The notes: generated by a model from the letters alone, not told the origin. A DNA stretch of 64,000 nt from Liolophura sinensis (GCF_032854445.1 NC_088307.1:15328017-15392016), one strand, 5' to 3'; positions 13,641 to 25,812 are shown, counted from the stretch's first letter. Program-made: numbers and translations.

Positions 13641-14446
13641 AACTGTGTTAATCACATTCATAAATATGAATAAATTTTTAGCTTGTGATTTTTCTGCAGA
13701 ACTGATCAAATGACACCCCAGACAATGAATGCATATTTTGTGGGAAACATTAACTTTGCTATCTTTTATATTAATAAAACATGGGCCCATTTTTCTCCAG
13801 GTTGTATGTTACCTCTGATGACAATAACTGAAATAACCCATTAGGTAAAATAAACAGATGTGTATAATCAGGTTTCCCACCCTTGCAAACACTGTTAAAG
13901 AACCAAATGTCCTATATTTTGCCAGCATTAGCATTCGTGGATCAATCAGGATTACAAACCTTCATGAAGAGCTTAATGGATACTATTTTATTAGCTTAAT
14001 TGTCAATTCAGTTGGAACATTATGCAATACAATTTATCCGAAAATAAACTCTCTGTCGAAAACTTTAAGGTCATGAAAACTATTCAACTGAGTTCAATTG
14101 CCCGACAATTTCTTGTGAAGACCAGTGGTATCCGGTATATTAGTACAGTTTCTTTTTATCAAAACAATTTTAACTGCCATGATATTGCTGTGATATTGCT
14201 GACCTGACATTCAGCTTTTATTCAATCATTCATTCTGTATCAAAACAGACCACGAAAAGGTACACTGTACACTCACTAACACGGGAAACTGGAATTACGT
14301 GTACATGTAGACATAAGCAGAAAATTCGTTAAAGCGATTATTTTACCATGCATAATTCAACTTTTTGGTGCCATGATACCACAGTGAGTGACCAGAGTGT
14401 AACCTTGTCAGCATGTCACGTCTGTGACAATGGAAAGCTTGTTTTA
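13641..14446. other. Gene-less stretch
   Basis: AT-rich sequence with no gene, repeat or motif that I recognise. Two short plus-strand open frames overlap near 14022-14076 in different frames and look random. Confidence 0.5.
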
Positions 14447-14535
14447 GTTGGACTGGACTGGTGTTTAACACTGTGCTCATACATGAGTCTTTTCGCTTAT
14501 ATAACGACTGTCAGGTTTATAGGAAGAAGGAAATC
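14447..14535 (-). mobile_element. SINE family A, degenerate tail fragment
   Basis: Reads 'ggactggtgtttaacactg' then 'cttttcgcttatataacgac', which matches in order the reverse-strand tail of family A ('gattggtgttttacgccgta', 'ttcacttatacgacgg'). It stops about where minisatellite 4 begins. Confidence 0.6.
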
Positions 14536-14540
14536 AGAGA

Positions 14541-14653
14541 GCTCGGAGAGCCTGGAGAGCCTGGAGAGCCCGGATAGCCTGGAAAGTCCAGAGAGCCTAG
14601 AGCCCAGTCAGCCCAGAGAACCTGGAGAGCCTAGAGAACCTGGAGAGCCCAAA
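14541..14653. repeat. Minisatellite 4, 9-bp unit
   Basis: Roughly twelve imperfect copies of a 9-mer related to 'ggagagcct'. Because the unit is a multiple of three, the plus strand encodes a run of Ser-Leu-Glu-Ser and Arg-Glu-Pro-Gly-Glu-Pro. The 105-codon frame containing it (14348-14665) begins in a decayed SINE and has no other support. Confidence 0.9.
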
Positions 14654-14730
14654 AAGAAGCCTTAGGCACTACTACCTACTGTGAAGAAACAAAGAACTTT
14701 TTTAACATACATATGTACATTTAATTACAT

Positions 14731-14759
14731 TTTGTGTCAAAGATCACTTTTGACACAAA
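14731..14759. repeat. Perfect short inverted repeat
   Basis: TTTGTGTCAAA is followed after a 7-base loop by its exact reverse complement TTTGACACAAA. It could fold into an 11-bp hairpin. There is no gene end nearby, so I do not call it a terminator. Confidence 0.7.
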
Positions 14760-17700
14760 TCCTAATGATGCCTTGATTGATGCACTACATGTACGTGTGT
14801 AGCTTTTACCTTAAATGACTGACACATTATTTTGCATTACAATAAAAGCTCTAAAAAATTACTGGATTAACCATGATGTATTTTTTTTTTTTTAAATTCA
14901 AGTGTTTGTTTATCTGATTGATTAAAGCATTGCTTTCTTGAAATTAATCTGCTTTTAAACCTTACCACATACAGGTACATTAACTTATTTTTTTTATTTA
15001 GGTCTAAAGTAACAAGCTACGGAGCAGATTAATTTACACTGAACAAAGAGGGAATAATCTGTTATATTTATATTTAATTGACACTTGACAAATGTACATT
15101 GTACTGCTATTGGTAAACAAATCTTATCATCTTCACTACAATTCACATGCATACACAATAGAGGAAACGCCATCAACAGTTTCTGAAGCCCAAATTATTA
15201 GGGTATTTAATGTCTTTTCTTTATTCTCCAACTTGTAATTCACTATAACTGCACACAGACCTTGGAGGGGCAATCGGACCACTTGTCTCCCACTCAGCTG
15301 GGGTCCATCAAGGGGAGCATGTACATCTCAAGACACTCCCTTTTTGTTTATAATCACGCCACATCAACCTAAGCAAGTTTCCTCTGAGGAAATTGCACCT
15401 AAACATATGCTCCCACCCATGGGGCTTGGAATACATACCAGTGTTTATTTTCTAAACTGATACAGTGACACTGAAGGCATTGGTTCATTAGTCACCATTC
15501 AGACTGATGGTGCTTGAGTGAATTGTGATTATCCTGATGTATCTGAAGCTCCAGAATACCACAGCTCAACTTTTCAGCTTTGTTAATGAGCAAAAATGGT
15601 GAATCACTTTAATTTGAAGTCAAAATTTAAAACAGGACTATTTTACTTAAATATAATTAAGATAATGTAAAAAAGAATTAAGCAGATACAGGTGAGGGTT
15701 GGGATAGGTAAGTAAGGAGAACTGGACTGAGGATCTAGGTAGCTCTCATCACATTAAAAGTTTAGCCCTGATAATTAATAGAGCCACTTATATGTGGTAT
15801 ATGCCAAATCAAGATTACAATAGGATTCCAACTGAAGCAGTCATCAGGCCAATAGGGTATGATGTTTTCTCATTACAAGTGTCTGGATGAAAATCTCTGT
15901 GTTTATGGAGGAGACTGGTGCACTACCTAACTCACAACTCTCCCCCTGCCCCCTTCATCTCCCTGCACTGCTGTCAGCTGGGCATGTAAAACAGAAGACA
16001 GCTAACTGTACTAGGTGTAACAAGATACCACCAATGAGAAGGCTGCTCTTGTGGTGCATGCAATAAAAACATATCAGTCTAAGAAGAGGGGGAAATCTGG
16101 GTTAGGTAAATGACCCCGTTTATCCTGCAGATGCACCCAAAGGGAGGATCATACCCTTTAACTAGCAGCTGGGTGCAGACACCATTAAAGTGGGTAAGGA
16201 AAAAATAAGGTCTACTATTCATCACAGCGGACAAACAAAAGCAAGCTGTGTTTTCGCTGTTGTTTGTACGAGAAAAAAAGTATTGTTGCAATACCCATCA
16301 ACAGCCAGATTCCTGCCCTAGCACACTGATCTGCACACACAGTGCATAACATATACAGGTGAAATGTACACGTTGAAAATGTTTACACATCATGGTCATA
16401 TCACATTCAACTTACCAGCATAACCTTATTGTATTTCTAGTCCTGCTTTTTACTTTACAAATCCACTGAGGCTTTAAAATTATTCTTTCTGTGATAAGAA
16501 CTTCATCAAACTTCACAAAAGAGCTTTTAAATGGCCCCTTCACTGTATATAATGCATGCATTAATCAGAAGCCAGCAAAAGCCTTGAAAACTGTTAAACG
16601 TTTGGTGAAATAGAATAATTTACAACTCTGTGTAGACCTTGTGGGTCAACCTTTGTATAAATCTGAAAAGAAAAACCATTTCCTTTTTAAAAGCTTAGCT
16701 TTTAAAAATGTGGATTTGTTACGGACAGCCTTTAAATAGGATCAGGTATAGCTTATAACCAAGTTGTATATGTATAAATCAAATAGCTGCTTGGATTAAA
16801 AAATGTTAAATTTCTGATGTCATACCTTAAACAATGCAAACTGAATTCAGAGATTTGTGAACAGATACATAATCAACACAGAGTTTGAAGTATACAGTTA
16901 AGACACCCACAAAATAAATATCATTAGCACTATATATATATATGCCAGCAACAATTCATCCATGTATTATACCATGTAACTAAACAACTGCCTGTTGAAA
17001 CTGAAACTGCAGTTGGAATATAACAGAATGTAGAAAGTTAAGAGGGCGTTTTATTTTTTTCCCCTACATATATATATATATGTGTGTATATATATATATA
17101 CATACATATACATGGCTTTGTGTTAGCATTCTGTGCATACTAATAGGTATAGTCTACATTTATGTTCATATCTATATCGACAAAAATTCCTATCCCATGA
17201 TCTAATATTATCAGTAACAACTGAATATAACAGAGGCATTTATGTTCAAGAGTCATAAAGATAAATCTCAAAATAACTTGCCAACAAGCAGGCTTTGTAG
17301 CAAAAACTGGCAATGAGTGTTTTACATGCGAACAGAGTCTTGATCCATTCAATGCTTGTATCGCTGTCTTCCACCGCTATCAATTATAAATCAAGATATG
17401 CGTTATTAATTATGCCCTCATCTGGAGTTCCTCACTTAATTGCATTTTTAAAAATCATCCTACATTTCCATACTCACATTATTTCCATAGATCTACATGT
17501 TTATTATGCAACAGAAGACAACCCAGAAATAATGGATGCTGAAGACAAATTTATGGACATGCAAAGATCAGATTTGTGTAAGCCTGCCATGAAAAATTCC
17601 TCTCATGTACAATGTTAATCACACACTCCAGTTTCTGTTAGCGACAATTAGCGAAATGTTTCCACGAAGCCGTTTTCCATTTTGCAAACTTTTTTCACTC

Positions 17701-18385
17701 GGCTTCATTAAATGTAGCATCTATGCTTCATGAACGCCTTCATGTTGTAATGACCTTGACATTAAAATGAATCATACCAATACATTTTACATTTCACCCA
17801 AAATGCACACAGATCCAGAATAAAAAACTTTATTAGTATAACTAACTGAATATAGACTGGTCGTCTCAAATTTTGAGACATGATATGAACGGAGTGCTCT
17901 GTGTTATATTCTCAACATACATGCACCTTTAGTTTGGAGAAAACTTTTTAAAGATGGAAGTATGCAGGCATGAAATGACAGTGTAACCTGTTTCTGATTA
18001 TATGATGTTTGAGCGTTACCTAACCATGTGATCTTGGTACTTCATTAAATTTAACATCAAACACAGTGTTTGTACATGACACCTTGCATGTTGAGAACAC
18101 CTTTGATAGGCTGACATATATGCTGAACACCAAGTGAAAGCAGCTACATGTATAATGGAGAAACCCATTGTGCAAGTCTCTGACATCAGATCTTACTGTA
18201 GATTCAACCCTTGTCTAAAGTTCTAAATTGAAGGTTGATTTGGAGTTAAAAAGCAAAAGGCCTACAATTGTATGCTTTCAAAAACACAAAATTATATAAT
18301 TATAGAATGTGTTGAATTTATCTTTGTAATTTCCTGTCAGGAAAAAAAGAATGAATAATCTTGAAGAAATTTTATTGCAGGTGCC
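14760..18385. other. Gene-less stretch with a possible old dispersed repeat
   Basis: No gene recognised. The part at about 16075-16215 ('tttatcctgcagatgcaccc', 'cagctgggtgcagacaccat', 'aaagtgggtaagg') resembles a dispersed repeat block seen in many marine invertebrate genomes, but I can only say this by appearance. The rest is AT-rich. Confidence 0.4.
17066..17114. repeat. TA/TG microsatellite
   Basis: Alternating TA runs separated by a short TGTGTG and ending in CATACATATACATGG. Confidence 0.9.
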
Positions 18386-18433
18386 TCCCCCCCCCAACCC
18401 CAACCCCCACCCCCACCCCCACCCCCACCCCCC
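18386..18433. repeat. C-rich tract, G-quadruplex-capable on the minus strand
   Basis: Eight or more runs of four or five C separated by single A residues, for example 'cccccacccccaccccc'. The complementary strand satisfies the usual G-quadruplex pattern several times over. Confidence 0.85.
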
Positions 18434-18822
18434 GAGAATAGTTTATAAATAATTATATAACATATCAATGCCAAAAACCCCTGTGTCTGAAATTACAATT
18501 TTCTATGCAAAAAGTTGGAGGAATTGGGGTTTGGAAGACAGTAGTCGTAAATTATGTACACAAAACCACCCAGCTCCCTGGTAACGTCATTCTATATCAG
18601 TCCCTTTATTAGGAGGCAAGAGTTCTCAGAAAAACCACCTCTAGCTACCTTCTGCACCGTGATGAGTCATCAGCAATGATACTTTTACCAAGGGTAATTC
18701 ATAAAGATGCAGACGTTTGGGAGGCTCCACCCAGATGCCCAGCAAGCTCTACAGGTGTAGTTACGTATCCTACACCGATTTGTCTGAGCACAGGTCTTCC
18801 TCCCTGCTCAAAATAAACATGT

Positions 18823-19052
18823 CCAAAAATATGAATCGTTCTTGGATACAAGAAAACTTTGGGGGGTAAGTCTGTGTTATGATACTCGGTCATGACTTTG
18901 CTGGAATTATATGTTTGACCTTTGCGTTTGTGACAAAACAAAATTCCACGACTTCTTGCCGATGACTCGCGAGAATTTTGGAACTGACACTTTCGAACAT
19001 GCTTTCGTGAGATTTACATGCATATTGGAGAATAAAACGCAGACCTAGAGTT
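18823..19052. repeat. 230-bp segment duplicated inside minisatellite 5 (copy 1)
   Basis: Apparently unique DNA running from 'ccaaaaatatgaatcg' to 'gcagacctagagtt'. An apparently identical copy lies 848 bp to the right at 19671-19900, embedded in the 23-bp minisatellite. I saw no mismatch in base-by-base reading. This copy is not flanked by minisatellite, so it is taken as the donor. A minus-strand open frame (18699-18941) crosses it but matches nothing I know. Confidence 0.93.
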
Positions 19053-19439
19053 TTTGAAATTCAATAACATACTGTATTTCCACCTGTACTTTGGTGTGTA
19101 AAAGTGCACTTCCAGAAGCACATATAGGCCTTAAAGTCTAAAGTCTCATGCCAACATTTTTCTCAAAAACACTCAGGTGGTCCTATAAGGTGGATGAATC
19201 AATCAGGACCAAACAAAATGTGTCACCTTAAAAATGATAAACTTGGTGAAATATAGCATGTGTTCACATTTGTTTGTCCATACAAGAGATTTCAAGAGAG
19301 AAAAGCTTTATGCATTTAGTGATTTTTTGCAAGCTTCACAAACCTCCTGACTTAAAGTCACAGTGAAATTCCAGCCTGGTGCATCAAGAATCAAGCCTAC
19401 AACCTCATTAGAGTCAAGGGTTAAAGACACATGAGCCCT

Positions 19440-19670
19440 CCACTGACCATGTTGGGTGGGATCCACTGACCATGCTGGGTGGGATCCACTGACCATGCTG
19501 GGTGGGATCCACTGACCATGTTGGGTGGGATCCACTGACCATGCTGGGTGGGATCCACTGACCATGTTGGGTGGGATCCACTGACCATGTTGGGTGGGAT
19601 CCACTGACCATGCTGGGTGGGATCCACTGACCACGCTGGGTGGGATCCACTGACCATGTTGGGTGGGATC
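19440..19670. repeat. Minisatellite 5, 23-bp unit, left block
   Basis: About ten units with the core 'gggatccactgaccatgttg' plus 'ggt', each carrying a BamHI site (GGATCC). The main variation is tgttggg versus tgctggg. The right end breaks off after 'gggatc', where the 230-bp copy is inserted. Confidence 0.97.
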
Positions 19671-19900
19671 CCAAAAATATGAATCGTTCTTGGATACAAG
19701 AAAACTTTGGGGGGTAAGTCTGTGTTATGATACTCGGTCATGACTTTGCTGGAATTATATGTTTGACCTTTGCGTTTGTGACAAAACAAAATTCCACGAC
19801 TTCTTGCCGATGACTCGCGAGAATTTTGGAACTGACACTTTCGAACATGCTTTCGTGAGATTTACATGCATATTGGAGAATAAAACGCAGACCTAGAGTT
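19671..19900. repeat. 230-bp segment, copy 2, inserted in minisatellite 5
   Basis: Same orientation as and apparently identical to 18823-19052. On the left it joins the array after 'gggatc', and on the right it runs directly into 'gggtgggatc'. The segment therefore replaces about ten bases of one repeat unit. The last 'tt' of the segment is also the 'tt' expected in the unit, so there is a 2-base overlap at the junction. Confidence 0.95.
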
Positions 19901-20577
19901 GGGTGGGATCCACTGACCATGCTGGGTTGGGATCCACTGACCATGCTGGGTGGGATCCACTGACCATGCTGGGTGGGATCCACTGACCACGTTGGGTGGG
20001 ATCCACTGACCATGCTGGGTGGGATCCACGGACCATGTTGGGTGGGATCCACTGACAATGTTGGGTGGGATCCACTGACCATGTTGGGTGGGACCCACTG
20101 ACCATGTTGGGTGGGATCCACTGACCATGTTGGGTGGGACCCACTGACCATGTTGGGTGGGATCCACTGACCATGTTGGGTGGGATCCACTGACCATGCT
20201 GAGTGGGATCCACTGACCATGTTGGGTGGGATCCACTGACCATGCTGGGTGGGATCCACTGACCATGCTGAGTGCGATCTACTGACCATGCTGGGTGGGA
20301 TCCATGGACCATGTTGGGTGGGATCCACTGACAATGTTGGGTGGGATCCACTGACCATGTTGGGTGGGACCCACTGACCATGTTGGGTGGGATCCACTGA
20401 CCATGTTGGGTGGGATCCACTGACCATGCTGAGTGGGATCCACTGACCATGTTGGGTGGGATCCACTGACCATGTTGGGTGGGATCCACTGACCATGTTG
20501 GGTGGGATCCACTGACCATGCTGGGTGGGATCCACTGACCATGCTGAGTGCGATCCACTGACCATGCTGGGTGGGGT
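19901..20577. repeat. Minisatellite 5, 23-bp unit, right block
   Basis: About 29-30 units of the same 23-mer. Variants such as 'gggacccactg', 'gagtgggatc' and 'gagtgcgatc' recur in the same order around 20030-20180 and 20300-20430, which indicates duplication of multi-unit blocks. All three minus-strand frames are open across the array, producing frames up to 275 codons with Pro/Trp/His/Gln-rich 23-residue periods. They are not genes. Confidence 0.97.
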
Positions 20578-20727
20578 AACTTAATTGTCCCCAAGCAACA
20601 TTGTTATAGAGTTAGCATAAACTACTGAGTTAATTTATTATCCCACCAAGTCTGAAGCCCAGGGAATTAATCGCCATGAGGTTAATAATATTGTCTTTGG
20701 AGACATTCCATTACAGAATGCAGCCCA

Positions 20728-20950
20728 CATATACATGGGTACATATACACACTATGTACATGTACATGGGTACACATAAACACCATGCACACTACCCTGG
20801 GTACACATAAACACCATGCACACTACCATGGGTACACATAAACACCATGCACACATACATGTGTACACATGAACACTATGCACACATACTGGGTACACAT
20901 GAACACTATGCACACATACATGGGCACACATAAACACTATGCACATACAT
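20728..20950. repeat. Minisatellite 6, about 31-bp unit
   Basis: Six to seven units with the core 'gggtacacataaacaccatg' and then 'cacac' plus a variable 'tacatg'. The minus strand reads as Cys/Val/His-rich peptide, a repeat artefact. Confidence 0.9.
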
Positions 20951-21336
20951 AGATTGGCCCCACCATGGCCTATAGAGACAATGTCATGAAACAAATGGAC
21001 ATCAAGTGCTGTGTTACTGTTGAGCTGTTTCTAATATCCGTGACATCTGCATGGTACTTGTAGTTAGAAGCTGGGCATATGACTATATCAACGTATACAT
21101 GTACGTTTATATAAATCTACAATAAATAGTACACTTCACAAGCATATTATGCGGGACGTATCATATTTCAGCAAACATTTCAACTTCATTAGGAAACATT
21201 GCATATCTGCCGGAATTCTGAACCCTAAAGGCACTTAATTACAGTATTGAACACTGGTGACAATAATGTTATCAGAATTCCGTCAGTATTTTGTTCGTCC
21301 CATGTTTTCAACATTATTTCACAGTCTCCTTCCACC

Positions 21337-22550
21337 AATGCTGCCTGAACTGTCCTTGTGGCAACGCTGTCTGAACTGTCCGTGTAGCAATGCTGACTAA
21401 GCTGGCCTTGTAGCAATGCTGACTGAACTTTCCGTGTAGCAATGCTGACTAAGCTGTCCTTGTGACAATGCTGTCTGAACTGTCCGTGCAGCAATGTTGA
21501 CTGAGCTGTCCTTGTGGCAACGCTGTCTAAACTGTCCATGTAGCAATGCTGACTGAGCTGTCCTTGTGACAACGCTGTCTGAACTGTCCGTGTAGCAATG
21601 CTGACTGAGCTGTCCTCGTGACAACGCTGTCTGAACTGTTCATGTAGCAAAGCTGACTGAGCTGTCCTTGTGGCAACGCTGTCTAAACTGTCCGTGTAGC
21701 AATGTTGACTAAGCTGTCCTTGTGACAACGCTGTCTGAACTGTCCGTGTAGCAATGCTGACTGAGCTGTCCTTGTGACAATGCTGTCTGAACTGTCCGTG
21801 TAGCAATGCTCACTAAGCTGTCCTCGTGACAACGCTGTCTGAACTGTCCATGTAGCAATGCTGACTAAGATGGCCTTGTAGCAACGCTGACTGAACTTTC
21901 CGTGTAGCAATGCTGACTAAGCTGTCCTTGTGACAATGCTGTCTGAACTGTCCGTGTAGCAATGTTGACTGAGCTGTCCTTGTGGCAACGCTGTCTAAAC
22001 TGTCCATGTAGCAATGCTGACTGAGCTGTCCTTGTGACAACGCTGTCTGAACTGTCCGTGTAGCAATGCTGACTGAGCTGTCCTCGTGACAACGCTGTCT
22101 GAACTCTTCGTGTAGCAAAGCTGACTGAGCTGTCCTTGTGGCAACGCTGTCTAAACTGTCCGTGTAGCAATGCTGACTAAGCTGTCCTTGTGACAACGCT
22201 GTCTGAACTGTCCGTGTAGCAATGCTGACTGAGCTGTCCTTGTGACAATGCTGTCTGAACTGTCCGTGTAGCAATGCTCACTAAGCTGTCCTCGTGACAA
22301 CGCTGTCTGAACTGTCCATGTAGCAATGCTGACTGAGCTGCCCTCGTGGCAACGCTATCTGAACTGTCCTTGTGACAACGTTGTCTGAACTGTCCATGTA
22401 GCAATGCTGACTGAGCTGTCCTTGTGGCAACGCTGGCCGAACTGTCCGTGTAGCAATGCTGACTGAGCTGTCCTTGTGGAAATCCTGTCTGAGCAGTCTG
22501 TGTGGCAATGCTGTCTGAATTGTCCATGCGGCAATGCTGTCTGAACTGTC
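21337..22550. repeat. Minisatellite 7, 26/52-bp units with a 468-bp higher-order repeat
   Basis: About 46 units of 26 bp. Two subtypes alternate: one with 'tccttgtggcaacgctgtct' and one with 'tccgtgtagcaatgctgact', giving a 52-bp dimer. Diagnostic rare variants recur at exactly 468 bp: 'aactttccg' at 21426 and 21894, 'gcaaagctg' at 21647 and 22115, 'cactaagctg' at 21811 and 22279. That equals 18 basic units. Overlapping open frames on the minus strand (75-193 codons) are artefacts of the repeat. Confidence 0.97.
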
Positions 22551-22633
22551 CTAGCAGCTGTCTTGTCTGACTCCTCCTCCCAGTCAACCAGAGATGGACG
22601 ACTCAATCAGCTTTCCACTTTTAAGAACATGTA

Positions 22634-22749
22634 CCCTAATTCCTCAGCCTTTAAGCATATGAAAGCGCAACTTTCAGTGCAATTTATGCACATTTTTCAT
22701 TTCATTTAATTTGGAGACAAGTCTACATTGGTTGGATTTGCCAGTTTCA
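22634..22749 (-). repeat. Dispersed repeat X, copy 1
   Basis: Contains 'cctaattcctcagcct', 'catatgaaagcgcaactttc', 'agtgcaatttatgcacattt' and 'ctacattggttggatttgcc'. The reverse complement of 57887-58000 carries the same blocks in the same order with scattered substitutions. It is an unnamed interspersed repeat of at least 115 bp. It lies just right of minisatellite 7. Confidence 0.8.
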
Positions 22750-23825
22750 AAAAAAGGTACAAATTTATCACTCTACATAGAATTATGCCTTCAGAATATG
22801 CTTGAATAAACACCTTGCAAACATGCGCAATGGTTGAAGAATTACAGTACATGTACATTTTCAGTTTTCTGTTACGGCCAAGGCTTGCAACTGAACAAGT
22901 CTAATTCACAGGCTCATAATATTTTTTTACTGCTATGCTATATGCCTGCTCGTGTCAAAACATTGGGTCATTCACTCCGTTTTACGAGTTCAAAATGAAC
23001 ATGATGACGTCAAACTGAACTCAGGTCTTCGCAAAGGTAACTTTGAAGTATGGAAATATTCATAATTACAGACACACAAATGATTTTGGCAATTTTTCTT
23101 CCTCCATGTTATGTTCCAATGTTTGCAAACAAAATCTAATAATTTCACAATTTTAACTCATATTGGAGGGCCTTGATTTTTGTGGAGGTCATCACTGTGA
23201 AGAGCCCAAAATATCAAGCATTTGGAGCCCTGGACAGGTTTGTGGTTTCATATGTATTTTCATACTCAATGGATTCCGGGCACATGTAAGTAGTATGGGA
23301 GGTAACATGCATCATTTAGAAATCCTACCATTTGAACAGTATGATATGCCCATCATTTAGGAAATGTTCGCTACAAAACACTTTAACATATTTACCAGAT
23401 CTACATGTAGGCCTTCTGAACAGTTTAAACTCTTGAAAAATGCTCCATTCACATTGGTTTGATACAGACAAACAGGTACAGAAAACTCTTAACAGGTAAT
23501 TCTGGGTAAAAATAGAGAAGGAAGCTTAAAGATGAATCATGCTGGATGAATTTGTAAACTGTTCACACCAGCTGGCCTTCTGCAATGCACAAAACAGAAT
23601 GCTACATGCAAGTGTCGAGTCCCTGCTACAAGGAACATCGCTGTTCAGCTAAACCTAGAACCTGCAAGAGTTTGCTAAAGTTTCTCTATTGCGAAATATC
23701 ACATTTGTATACCATGACCATGTCTTTTGTCTAATTTTGACAAAGTCAATGAGTTGAAAATAGGCAGTTCTTGTATATATCAGAATTTAGCTCAAAAAAT
23801 TAATAGTTTTAATACCCTGTATACG

Positions 23826-23831
<6 letters not shown>

Positions 23832-23898
<67 letters not shown>
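23832..23898. repeat. (TA)n microsatellite
   Basis: About 33 uninterrupted TA dinucleotides, self-complementary and able to form a cruciform. The length is likely to be polymorphic. Confidence 0.97.
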
Positions 23899-23901
<3 letters not shown>

Positions 23902-24107
23902 ACACTAAACATTTAGTGCTACATATACAGGGAGATTGCCCAGTGGCAACAGTAGTGCTCTAGCGTAAGTCAATCGGATTTTGACAAAGAAGATCTAGAA
24001 CTCATGAAGTCCAGCTCTGGCTATCTTGGCAGCAGCTTGTGGTCAAGGGGCCTGTCCACTACATGTACCTGACCAGACAAATGGTTTTCTGTGTATATAG
24101 TTCGCTT

Positions 24108-24190
24108 TTCCTATAAACTGACCAGCATAACATGGGTGAAATACTCTTAAAAGTACAGTATGAAACACCAATCAAGTAAGTAAAAAAATA
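24108..24190 (+). mobile_element. SINE family A, 3' tail fragment
   Basis: Holds 'gaccagcataacatgggtga', 'aaatactcttaaaagtacag' and 'tgaaacaccaatcaagtaag', matching the last part of family A including its A-rich end. The head and body are absent. Confidence 0.6.
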
Positions 24191-25732
24191 GTTAACAAGA
24201 CATGTCCATTAAGATTTCAGAACATCAGCATATACCTGACAGGGTCCACGTTCAATATGCTTTTAGGCTGACCCAAGAAAAGTTCTTCAAGTTCATATAT
24301 TTTAAGTGGAGTGGTTCTGACTGTGGATAATACATCTAGAGTCCAGGCCAAAACTTTTCAAAAACAGACGGACAGACAGCGTGATACCACCCTACCACCC
24401 AGAAGTAAAAGTGGGCAAAAGAGAGGATAAATGCAGAGGCTAAGACAAATGGACCTTTTATGATAAAGAGGCTATATAATGTCTAGAGATTTTTGGCAAT
24501 AAATTTTAAATCAATCAATCAATCAGTCAATCAGTACTTCAGAATAGCACAAATAATCACCTTTCACAAAAGTCTCAGTTTTATCAGTGTTCCTGTTCAA
24601 TGTCGGTATAATAAAGTTCCAAAAATTTACAAAGCAGATCAAATTATAACTTTATCCATCTTTAAAATTACTTTAACACAATACATGTAAAAGGTGTAAG
24701 TACAAGTCTCATACTAGCACAAGTCTGAATAATTTGTGCTAGTATACACAGATAAGTTGATTTCATTAAATGAATCTGGATTCTTTGTCAAAATATCTCA
24801 GGTATATGGCCTCTTTAATAAGGTGTGCCTGGACACAAGTATGACTTTGTGGCATATATCATACAACTGCTGGAAAAATGATCCTAAAATATAAGGAAGT
24901 GTTACCACATGTAGGGCAGCGCACGTGAGACATGAAGAGGAGGCTGGACAAGGATGCGTGCAACATGTACAGTGGGGTACAGCTGTACTTTAGCATTAAG
25001 TGTGCGCTAAGTCAAGATGACATGCACCTTTTCCTGGACGCTTGTTATGAAACTGTCCCCACTTTATTTTCCAAAGCTAAATTCTTAACAGAAGGAAAAA
25101 CAAACAAACAAAAAAAAAAACAAGATCACGTTGATGTTTCACTAGCTACTTCCTGTCTGCATTCAGTCTTTGTGATTGCAGAAGACAGCTATACACAGTA
25201 ATGGAAGCACAAAATTTTGTTGATTGACATTAAGCAGAGCAGAGTTCTCTGTGACATCTCGGTTCATCTGGTATACCTTCACAGAACAAGGTGACTTAAG
25301 AAAATGTCAGAGTGGACCAGTTTGGAAGAGCAGAGGTGCATTTCCATTTGACAGATGTCATGTATACAAAGGCCAGTTTGAGATAAGCATATTTAGAGGT
25401 GATGTCACACTTGTACAATATCCAGACATACCCCTTCCCCCGCCCCCCCCCCCCCCCCACAACAAAGCTATTCCAAATTCCAAATGTGCATATAATATTT
25501 CGTGTAATAAATGGTTTTATGACCGAGACAGTTTAAATGTAGTACAACCCGGTACAAACTTCAGCATTTTCTGGTGGCCTTCTACAGTATGCTGATGTGA
25601 AAAACAGGACAATCATTGTTTTATATTCCTTCAGTCTGTGACGAAGTCAAATAATTTTGTCAGATATAACCTCAAAATATTTAAATCATACAGCTTAATT
25701 AAACTTGGGTAAATACATCTCTTTCTCTTTCT

Positions 25733-25812
25733 CTCAGACCGTCCCACATAGGGCCAGAGAGGTAGCCAGCATAAGCTGGAACTGAACTCACTATGACAAT
25801 GACGTTTCATGG
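25733..25812 (-). mobile_element. SINE family A, fragment of the head region
   Basis: Reads 'gaccgtcccacatagggcca', 'gagaggtagccagcataagc', 'tggaactgaactcac', which corresponds to the reverse strand of the B box and following body in the full copy at 50216-50471. Both ends are eroded. Confidence 0.65.

Noticed and set aside
14348-14665. 105-codon plus-strand frame with a Ser/Glu/Pro-rich tail
   Set aside because: It is composed of a decayed SINE fragment and a 9-bp minisatellite. No splice or homology support.
14731-14759. Rho-independent terminator
   Set aside because: The hairpin has no U-tract in context and no gene ends nearby. The sequence is eukaryotic.
19308-20594. Overlapping minus-strand open frames up to 275 codons
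   Set aside because: They consist of the 23-bp minisatellite read in three frames. There is no non-repeat domain and the same peptide appears in every frame.
21225-22606. Minus-strand open frames of 75-193 codons
   Set aside because: They are translations of the 26-bp minisatellite in overlapping frames.
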